64,000 bases of DNA from an uncultured Oxalobacteraceae bacterium (GTDB lineage: Bacteria > Pseudomonadota > Gammaproteobacteria > Burkholderiales > Burkholderiaceae_D). The translations under genes were made by a program, and so were the position numbers. The notes below the pieces were generated by a model. That model searched no databases and had not been told where the DNA came from. It saw only the letters and a program-made list of their open reading frames with translations. The number at the start of each line of letters is the position of its first letter. Position 1 is the first letter of the stretch. Positions 55,289-64,000 of the stretch are shown here, piece after piece. Where the stretch lies: NCBI GenBank assembly GCA_903862415.1, contig CAIOYD010000020.1, positions 62,001 to 126,000 on the forward strand, written 5' to 3'.

Positions 55289-56765
55289 TCTGGGCAATAT
55301 AAGCAGCATGATCCGGCATGGCATCAACGCATTTTTTGATCACGCTGCTTACATTGCCGAAATAGTCAGCCAGGTCTTTTTCAGACTGCAAATCTGCAAA
55401 TGGATGGTATGCCCGGGGCCTCAGATTCTGCCCTTCCATTACCTGAAGCCAGGCCACTTCCGCGAACAGTTCATTATCCAGGCGCACTAACCGGCCGCTA
55501 CTGCTGAACAGATTCATTTTATATTCCAGCGACTCTGGCACATCCATCCCGGCGCATAACTTCCAGAATGGTGCATCCGACCGCTGGTTGAGTTTGTAGT
55601 GCAGGATAATGAAATCGCGGATGCGTTCATACTCAAAACGACTTTGCCGATTATATTCATTGATAACCACCGGATCAAATTCCTGATCCGGGAAATACTC
55701 AATGAGGCGCGCAATCGCAGAATGAATCAAATGAATACTGGTTGATTCCAGTGGTTCAAGAAATCCACTGGAAAGGCCAATTGCAACCACGTTGCGATTC
55801 CAGCCCTGTTTGCGCATGCCTGTGGTGAATTTGATCAAGCGCGGATCGGCCAACGGTGCACCGTCCAGATTGGCCAGCAAAACTGCCTGCGCTTCATCAT
55901 CACTGATAAATTTACTGGAATAAACATGGCCGTTGCCGATGCGGTTTTGGAGCGGGATACGCCACTGCCATCCTGCCTGATGTGCGGTACTCCGGGTATA
56001 GGGAAGTAGCGGCTGCACAGATTCGCAAGGCACGGCCAGCGCCCGGTCACACGGCAACCAATGAGTCCAGTCTTCAAAACCGGTATGCAATACGCCTTCA
56101 ATTAACAAGGCGCGCATGCCGGAACAATCTATGAACAGTTCACCCTCGACACGCTCGCCATTTTCTAACACCACGGCATCAACATGACCGTCACTGTGAC
56201 GCAGCAACACCCGTTCAATTTTACCTTCGGTACGAATAACTCCGCGCGACTCGGACAATTTTCTCAGATAGCGGGCATACAGGCTGGCATCAAAATGGTA
56301 GGCGTAAGCAATATCGTTTAACGGTGAATTTACCATTTCTTGCGGCGGCAGCATAAACTTGTTGGCCCGGGCAGCCATGCGGGTAATGGAATAGGCTTCA
56401 AGGCTGTCTGCCTTGCCTGCGCTGCGCATTTTGTGCCAATACTGATCAAAGCGCACGGTCCGCAAGTCCTGGCCAATTTTGCCAAAACCGTGCATGTAGC
56501 GATCACCTTGCTTACCCCAGTTGACAAATTCGACGCCCAACTTAAACGTGGCGTTGGTTGCCTTCAGAAATTCATTTTCTGGTATGCCAACCAGGGCATT
56601 AAAACGCTGAATCGCAGGAATGGTCGCTTCACCGACACCGATGATACCGATCTCGTCGGATTCGACCAGCCGGATATGGTACTTCCCTTGCAGTAGGCTG
56701 GACAGGGCGGTGGCAGCCATCCAACCTGCCGTTCCACCGCCGATAATGACTATGTTTTTAATCAT
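55272..56765 (-). CDS. Tryptophan-halogenase-family flavoprotein
   Basis: FAD-dependent enzyme of 497 residues in the PrnA/RebH family. It has the nucleotide motif GGGTAGWMAATAL, Lys75 in FKLGVEFVNWGKQGD (equivalent to the catalytic lysine), WQWRIP at 266-271, and Glu340 in GFLEPLESTSIHLI. All known catalytic features are present. Family members beside TonB receptors and glycosidases in Xanthomonas and Caulobacter relatives have no proven product and may not chlorinate tryptophan. It follows gyrB by 25 bases and overlaps the convergent GHL10 gene. ATG 56765 is chosen; a start at 56777 adds four residues. Confidence 0.9.
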   Translation of the reverse strand: MIKNIVIIGGGTAGWMAATALSSLLQGKYHIRLVESDEIGIIGVGEATIPAIQRFNALVGIPENEFLKATNATFKLGVEFVNWGKQGDRYMHGFGKIGQDLRTVRFDQYWHKMRSAGKADSLEAYSITRMAARANKFMLPPQEMVNSPLNDIAYAYHFDASLYARYLRKLSESRGVIRTEGKIERVLLRHSDGHVDAVVLENGERVEGELFIDCSGMRALLIEGVLHTGFEDWTHWLPCDRALAVPCESVQPLLPYTRSTAHQAGWQWRIPLQNRIGNGHVYSSKFISDDEAQAVLLANLDGAPLADPRLIKFTTGMRKQGWNRNVVAIGLSSGFLEPLESTSIHLIHSAIARLIEYFPDQEFDPVVINEYNRQSRFEYERIRDFIILHYKLNQRSDAPFWKLCAGMDVPESLEYKMNLFSSSGRLVRLDNELFAEVAWLQVMEGQNLRPRAYHPFADLQSEKDLADYFGNVSSVIKKCVDAMPDHAAYIAQITRSA

Positions 56766-56790
56766 TGACTGTTCCACGGCCTACACAACA

Positions 56791-59334
<2,544 letters not shown>

Positions 59335-59338
59335 TTAT

Positions 59339-60442
59339 TTATATCCGCATTGGCATGACGACGTATTTAAAGTCATCCTGACCTGGTACGGTAATGAGCG
59401 CAGACGAGGTCGAATCACCGAGCGCGATGTTGATCTGATCGCATTTCAGGTTATTGAGCACATCGAGCAAATAAGTCACATTGAAGCCGATATCGACGCT
59501 GTCGCCGCTGTAATCGATTTCGATTTCTTCCACGGCTTCTTCCTGATCCGCATTGGTCGAACTGATCTTCATGCTACCCGGAGTAATCACGCAACGAATT
59601 CCCTTAAACTTGTCGCTCGTCATGATGGCCGCACGCTGCAGTGAACGTAACAGCGATTCACGTCCGATAGAAAAATTGTGCACGTAGCCTTTAGGCACCA
59701 CGCGATTGAAATCAGGGAATTTACCTTCCACCAGTTTGGAGATGAGTTCAATATCGGCAAAGTTCAGTTTGACTTGATTGTTAGCGATATGAATCTGCAC
59801 CGGCTCATCGGTGTCTTCCAGCAGACGCTGCAATTCCAAAATGGTTTTGCGCGGAATGATGACTTCCTGACGGGCAAATTCCTGCTCGGTCGGCACCTGG
59901 CAATAAGCCAGACGATGACCATCGGTAGCCACCGCAATCACGCTGTTACCATCGACCACCAGCAGCAAACCATTGAGGTAATAACGAATGTCTTGCTGCG
60001 CCATGGAGAAGTGCACCATGTTGAACAAATGCTTGAGGGTTTTTTGCGGCAGGTTGACGCTGGCATTGAATTGCTCGGCCACAGCCACGGTCGGAAATTC
60101 TTCGGCCGCGAGCGTTTGCAGATTAAAGCGGGATTTGCCGGACTGAACCGTCATGCGCTTATTGCTCAGTGTCAGTGACACTTCGCCTTCAGGCAGGGCG
60201 CGCAGAATATCAAGCAGTTTGCGGGCGGCGACCGTCGTGGCAGCAACTTCATCACCGGAGCCGATAGCGGCATTGGTGGTGATTTGCACTTCGATGTCGG
60301 TCGACAGAAATGACACGTTGGCGCCATCTTTACGTATGAGGATATTGGCCAGAATCGGCAATGTGTGCCGACGCTCGACAATACCACTCACGATTTGTAA
60401 AGGGCGCAGTAAAGTGTCACGATGGGTTTTAACCAATTGCAT
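59339..60442 (-). CDS. dnaN: DNA polymerase III beta sliding clamp
   Basis: Processivity clamp of 367 residues forming a dimeric ring that tethers polymerase III. N-terminal domain: LLRPLQIVSGIVERRHTLPILANILI. Middle: FNMVHFSMAQQDIRYYLNGLLL and ATDGHRLAYCQV. The C-terminal VMPMRI is the conserved end that forms part of the partner-binding cleft. It follows dnaA by 56 bases and precedes gyrB by 43. Confidence 0.98.
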   Translation of the reverse strand: MQLVKTHRDTLLRPLQIVSGIVERRHTLPILANILIRKDGANVSFLSTDIEVQITTNAAIGSGDEVAATTVAARKLLDILRALPEGEVSLTLSNKRMTVQSGKSRFNLQTLAAEEFPTVAVAEQFNASVNLPQKTLKHLFNMVHFSMAQQDIRYYLNGLLLVVDGNSVIAVATDGHRLAYCQVPTEQEFARQEVIIPRKTILELQRLLEDTDEPVQIHIANNQVKLNFADIELISKLVEGKFPDFNRVVPKGYVHNFSIGRESLLRSLQRAAIMTSDKFKGIRCVITPGSMKISSTNADQEEAVEEIEIDYSGDSVDIGFNVTYLLDVLNNLKCDQINIALGDSTSSALITVPGQDDFKYVVMPMRI

Positions 60443-60498
60443 AAGACTGTCCTCTGGTTGTGGTGATTAAATAACGCGCTGCTCCGGAGTGACCCGGG

Positions 60499-61878
60499 TC
60501 AGCCTTTCAGTGTTTGCTCTAAAACGTGTAATTCATGGTTGCATTCCGGATTTTTACCCCGGTCAGCGGTGATCTTGCGTACAGCATGCAGCACCGTGGT
60601 GTGATCACGGCCACCAAATAGTTCGCCAATCTCGGGCAAACTTTTCTGGGTTAATTCTTTCGCCAAATACATGGCTATCTGACGCGGCCGGGCAATATTG
60701 GCCGGGCGGCGTTTGGAATACATATCGGCGACTTTGATGTTGAAAAAATCGGCCACAGTTTTTTGGATGTTTTCCACCGAAATCTGGCGGTTCTGTACCG
60801 ACAGCAAATCTTTTAAGGCTTCCTTGACCACATCAATGGTAATGTCTTTGCCATGAAAGCGCGAATACGCCAGAATTTTGCGTAACGCACCTTCGAGCTC
60901 GCGCACGTTGGAGCGCAAATGTTTAGCCACAAAAAACGCCACGTCATCAGAAAAGACTACGCCTTCCTGCTTGGCTTTTTTCAGCAGAATCGCCACCCGC
61001 ATTTCCAGTTCCGGCGGTTCAATTGCCACCGTCAGGCCGGAATCAAAGCGCGAAATCAACCGGTCATCCATACCGGTAATTTGTTTGGGATAGGTATCGC
61101 TGGTGATAATGATTTGTTTTTTGGCCGCGATTAAGGCTTCAAAAGCGTAAAAGAATTCTTCCTGAGTACGGTTTTTACCGGCAAAGAACTGAATATCATC
61201 AATCAGCAGCAAATCGAGCGAGTGATAATAGCGCTTGAATTCGTCAAAGCCCTTGCGCTGATACGCGGTGACCACATCGCGCACATATTGCTCGGCATGA
61301 ATATAGCGAATTTTAGCGTTCGGGTTGTCGATCAGGATCTGGTTGCCGATGGCGTGAATCAAATGGGTTTTACCCAGACCAACGCCACCATACAAAAACA
61401 GCGGGTTATACGACACCCCGGGATTATTGGCTACCTGAATCGCGGCCGCACGGGCGAGCTGATTGGCTTTACCCGTCACAAAGCTGTCAAATGTGAGCGC
61501 ACTGTTGATACGACTCTGATCGCGCTTGGGGGTTTCCTGTATCGTGGTCGTGCGCACTTCTTCGGGCTGGCGCACTTCATCGGCGCGCGCACCAATATCC
61601 ATAACCGGTTCCGGTGGTGCTTTTTTAACGTTAGTTAAGTTCGGGGCGAGAATAAACTGCACATCTATCTGGTCATCCCAGAATTGTCCGGCCAGCTCGG
61701 TAATGCGGCTGGCAAACTGGGTTTTTACCCAATCCAGTTTAAAACGATTAGGCGCAGCAATGCGCAACTTTCCTTCGGCATAGTCGATCAGGGTAAGCGG
61801 TTTAATCCAGGCGCTGAATTGTTGCGGAGTTAATTCCTGCTCCAATTGGGCGGAACATGCCTGCCAGAAATTTTCCAT
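60499..61878 (-). CDS. dnaA: Chromosomal replication initiator DnaA
   Basis: Initiator ATPase of 459 residues. Domain I ([25 protein letters not shown]), a short linker, then the AAA+ domain with Walker [11 protein letters not shown], Walker [13 protein letters not shown] and the sensor regions. The C-terminal domain IV has the DnaA-box-binding signature [18 protein letters not shown]. It is divergent from rpmH across a 508-base gap containing one perfect DnaA box, consistent with autoregulation. Confidence 0.98.
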   Translation of the reverse strand: MENFWQACSAQLEQELTPQQFSAWIKPLTLIDYAEGKLRIAAPNRFKLDWVKTQFASRITELAGQFWDDQIDVQFILAPNLTNVKKAPPEPVMDIGARADEVRQPEEVRTTTIQETPKRDQSRINSALTFDSFVTGKANQLARAAAIQVANNPGVSYNPLFLYGGVGLGKTHLIHAIGNQILIDNPNAKIRYIHAEQYVRDVVTAYQRKGFDEFKRYYHSLDLLLIDDIQFFAGKNRTQEEFFYAFEALIAAKKQIIITSDTYPKQITGMDDRLISRFDSGLTVAIEPPELEMRVAILLKKAKQEGVVFSDDVAFFVAKHLRSNVRELEGALRKILAYSRFHGKDITIDVVKEALKDLLSVQNRQISVENIQKTVADFFNIKVADMYSKRRPANIARPRQIAMYLAKELTQKSLPEIGELFGGRDHTTVLHAVRKITADRGKNPECNHELHVLEQTLKG

Positions 61879-62386
61879 GAATCTTTGCTGTTATGTTGTC
61901 GTGCACTGAGTTAATTGATGTTGCTCTGCAGGTTATTATTTAGATTCTGCTGCTCAATAAACCAAAGCGCTATTCTACCCGCGACTGACAAAGTTATCCA
62001 CAGGCTGGGCGACTATTTTTTATTCCGTTGTTTTGCATTAAAAGAAACTTTTTAAATTCTTTCGGGAAAATATTTTACATTTCCGGACATTTTTACTGCA
62101 ACGTGGCGGCTTTTGTCTGCGAAAGCGGTTTTTTATTGCAATGCAGTTGTTATTGTTTTGACTCGTTGCACGAAACACACAGCGTTGGAAGCGCACGCCT
62201 TGGCGCAATGCACTCAGGGGCTAATACACCTTGCTTGCAAAAAACATACGCCAGCAGCCAGAGGCGCTCAACTAAACTTTTTACTCTTTAGTCTTGACAG
62301 AAGCAGGCTAAATACTGTCTAATCTCAGGTTCTCTGCCTTTTGATTTATTTGAACCGATTTTTTTTGCCAGATTAGCGAGACCAAC
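61879..62386. other. dnaA-rpmH intergenic region, candidate oriC with one perfect DnaA box
   Basis: TTATCCACA at 61994-62002 is a perfect DnaA box. An AT-rich stretch follows at about 62020-62100 and could serve as an unwinding element. No second box within one mismatch was seen on either strand, so this may be only part of the origin or mainly the dnaA control region. No gene is supported here. Confidence 0.55.
62294..62323 (+). promoter_or_regulatory. Sigma-70 type promoter of rpmH
   Basis: A perfect -35 TTGACA (62294-62299) is spaced 18 bases from TCTAAT (62318-62323), which matches the -10 consensus at five of six positions. It points toward rpmH, whose start is 64 bases downstream. Confidence 0.75.
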
Positions 62387-62521
62387 ATGAAACGTACTTA
62401 CCAACCCTCCGTTGTACGCCGCAAGCGCACTCATGGCTTCCGTGCCCGTATGGCAACCCGTGGCGGCCGTGCCGTTTTAAATGCACGTCGCGCTAAAGGC
62501 CGCAAGCGTTTAGCCGTATAA
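62387..62521 (+). CDS. rpmH: 50S ribosomal protein L34
   Basis: Complete 44-residue L34: [18 protein letters not shown] at the start and GRKRLAV at the end, with the usual high Arg/Lys content. It is the first gene of the rpmH-rnpA-yidD-yidC unit, divergent from dnaA, and has a strong promoter at 62294. The upstream GCGAG gives only a modest ribosome site. Confidence 0.98.
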   Translation: MKRTYQPSVVRRKRTHGFRARMATRGGRAVLNARRAKGRKRLAV

Positions 62522-62566
62522 GTTCCTGCGGAACAGTCTGCTAACCAGTAAGAGCTTGTCAGAAGC

Positions 62567-63067
62567 ATGAACCCGGTTCATACCCTGACATCGAAACTCG
62601 ACACAGTGATTACCGAAGCCATGACTGGACAATTTGAACGCACACGTCGTATCGTTAAAACGGATGAATTCTCATCCGTTTTTCGTTTGCGCCCTGTGTT
62701 TAAAACCGAACATCTGGTGCTGTATGCCCGCGCCAATACCATGACACACGCACGCCTGGGTGTGGTGGCAGCCAAACGGCTGGCACCGCGCGCGGTGACA
62801 CGCAATCTGGTCAAACGTGCCGTGCGCGAAGGTTTCCGTCGTTCCGAACTGCTGTCCTCACTCGGACTCGATTGCGTAGTACGCCTGTCGAAACCGGTTG
62901 GCGGCCGCAAGGAACCCGCCAGCACGCCAGCGATGCAGGACTTACTGTATCGCGAAGTGCAAAGCCTGTTTGCGGTCGAATCCAGACTGAAAAAAGTTCT
63001 TGAAGCCGCTGCCGCGGTCATTCCCGCACTCCCTGGTCAGAACGACAGCGCCGTGGATGCCGCATGA
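62567..63067 (+). CDS. rnpA: Ribonuclease P protein component
   Basis: Protein subunit of RNase P that helps the catalytic RNA process tRNA 5' ends. The conserved RNR motif region appears as KRLAPRAVTRNLVKRAVREGFR, with FSSVFRLRPVFKTEHLVLYAR before it. The 166-residue length includes a longer N-terminus and C-terminal tail than E. coli; a start at the internal ATG 62621 (MTGQFERTRR) would give 148 residues and cannot be excluded, since neither start has a strong ribosome site. The stop overlaps yidD by four bases. Confidence 0.93.
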   Translation: MNPVHTLTSKLDTVITEAMTGQFERTRRIVKTDEFSSVFRLRPVFKTEHLVLYARANTMTHARLGVVAAKRLAPRAVTRNLVKRAVREGFRRSELLSSLGLDCVVRLSKPVGGRKEPASTPAMQDLLYREVQSLFAVESRLKKVLEAAAAVIPALPGQNDSAVDAA

Positions 63068-63288
63068 AAACCCTGCTGCTCTTTTTGCTGCGCGCCTACA
63101 AACTGACCATCAGCCCGTATCTGGGACAAAATTGCCGTTTTTACCCCAGTTGTTCTGTGTATGCCGAGCAGGCCATCCGTCGTCATGGCACGCTCAAAGG
63201 CGCGGCCCTGACCGGCAAGCGACTGTGCAAATGTCACCCCTGGAACGAAGGCGGGCTCGATCCGGTGCCGGAAAGCACGGGGAAATAA
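63064..63288 (+). CDS. yidD: Membrane protein insertion efficiency factor YidD
   Basis: Small amphipathic inner-membrane-associated protein of 74 residues that aids YidC-dependent insertion. The family signature is complete: LRAYKLTISPYLGQNCRFYPSCSVYAEQAIRRHG, then RLCKCHPWNEGGLDPVP. ATG overlaps the rnpA stop (ATGA), giving coupled translation. A 125-base gap follows before yidC. Confidence 0.97.
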   Translation: MKTLLLFLLRAYKLTISPYLGQNCRFYPSCSVYAEQAIRRHGTLKGAALTGKRLCKCHPWNEGGLDPVPESTGK

Positions 63289-63413
63289 CTGAACATGCAC
63301 TATTTAACCAATGAATCTGGGTTAAAATTGGCGCGCTCCGCTTTTGCCGGATGGAATTTGACCCTGGCACAACATCACCCTCACACTAATTAAGTCATTT
63401 TTGGATAGCATTT

Positions 63414-64000
63414 ATGAATAAGCGCATCGTTTTGTGGATTGTTTTCTTAATGTCGCTGTTACTCCTCTGGGAAAACTGGCAGCGCTTTAATGGCAAACCT
63501 TCCATGTTTTTCCCGACGAATACGCCGGCCGCGGTATCCAAAACTGTTCCTGCAGCCACCCCGGCAGCGAGCGCGACACTGACGGCCGACGGATTGCCAT
63601 CGAGCACCGCCGTGCCATTGCAGGGTGAAGTAATTACCATCACCACCGATTTATTCAAGGCTGACATCGACACCGCCGGCGGCGAATTGCGCCATCTGGA
63701 GCTGCTCAAGGAAAAAGAAGGCTCCGACGCCTCGTTCGGCAGCGGCTGGAAAGCCCTGGTTTTTGGCAATGAAAAACCCGTGGAAAGCCACAACGTAGTG
63801 TTGTTCGATAAGAGCGATAAACGTACCTATCTGGCGCAAAGTGGTTTGCTGGGCAATTACCCCAACCATAAATCGCTGTTCGTGGCCAAACCTGGCGTGC
63901 GCACTCTGACGGCTCCCGGTGAATTGCAACTCGTGCTCGAAGCCGAGGAAAACGGCGTCAAGCTGGTCAAAACCTATACCTTCAAGCAAGGATCGTATTC
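63414..64000 (+). CDS. yidC: Membrane protein insertase YidC (5' part)
   Basis: Inner-membrane insertase; the first 195 residues are in the window and the gene continues past the right edge. The N-terminal helix (KRIVLWIVFLMSLLLLWENWQRF) is followed by an Ala/Thr/Pro-rich linker and the start of the periplasmic P1 domain (ITITTDLFKADIDTAGGELRHLELL, then ENGVKLVKTYTFKQGSY), typical of Gram-negative YidC. The membrane core with the hydrophilic groove is not visible here. Confidence 0.96.
   Translation, partial: MNKRIVLWIVFLMSLLLLWENWQRFNGKPSMFFPTNTPAAVSKTVPAATPAASATLTADGLPSSTAVPLQGEVITITTDLFKADIDTAGGELRHLELLKEKEGSDASFGSGWKALVFGNEKPVESHNVVLFDKSDKRTYLAQSGLLGNYPNHKSLFVAKPGVRTLTAPGELQLVLEAEENGVKLVKTYTFKQGSY

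Noticed and set aside
62028-62291. 87-codon frame in the dnaA-rpmH gap
   Set aside because: No ribosome site or family features, and it overlaps the AT-rich candidate origin region and runs up to the rpmH promoter.

Overview
The window looks like chromosome from a betaproteobacterium of the order Burkholderiales, probably close to Oxalobacteraceae. This rests on gene content and order: mlaFEDACB followed by an ABC-2 exporter, bolA and murA; gltBD; a PhaM-type PHA granule protein; and the replication block gyrB-dnaN-dnaA diverging from rpmH-rnpA-yidD-yidC. The right end is therefore next to the chromosomal origin region. No rRNA, tRNA, prophage or CRISPR array was found.

Left part (1-20 kb): envelope lipid transport and peptidoglycan genes on the minus strand; glutamate synthase, whose small-subunit gene gltD carries an in-frame amber codon; a REP/RAYT patch that has cut off a DUF2442 gene; phaM; two overlapping DUF3108 genes with queC; a CsoR-family repressor; a lipoprotein; a GST; and an orphan BrnA-like antitoxin.

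Middle part (20-35 kb) is accessory. It holds a complete [FeFe]-hydrogenase with a C-terminal NTF2/SnoaL-like extension and an FNR-like site upstream. Next come an adenine/adenosine deaminase and a deletion scar joining the beheaded 5' ends of msrQ and a chemoreceptor gene. A CheY-like regulator, a serine hydrolase and an AT-rich 919-residue pentapeptide-repeat protein follow; the last resembles SopA/NleL-type HECT-like E3 ligase effectors. The section ends with an aminotransferase/flavin reductase/MarR cluster, a second chemoreceptor broken by a one-base frameshift, and a retropepsin-like protease.

Right-centre (35-57 kb) is a glycan and amino-sugar utilisation region, almost all on the minus strand. 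It has a NagP-like permease, ccdAB, a GH3 glucosidase, a GntR/UTRA repressor, a NagX-like membrane acyltransferase, a GDSL esterase, a TonB-dependent receptor, a GH20 hexosaminidase and a sugar-porter MFS protein with an unusual periplasmic insert. Beside these lie an OmpR/EnvZ-type two-component system with a lone sugar-binding protein, a GHL10-type glycosidase and a tryptophan-halogenase-family protein. I infer outer-membrane uptake, periplasmic trimming and inner-membrane import of GlcNAc- and glucose-containing oligosaccharides, for example from fungal or arthropod material.

Right end (57-64 kb): gyrB, dnaN, dnaA, a 508-base intergenic region with one perfect DnaA box, then rpmH, rnpA, yidD and the start of yidC. 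Three independent lesions (gltD amber, msrQ/mcp deletion, mcp frameshift) are notable. They indicate either recent gene decay or, for the two point changes, sequence error.
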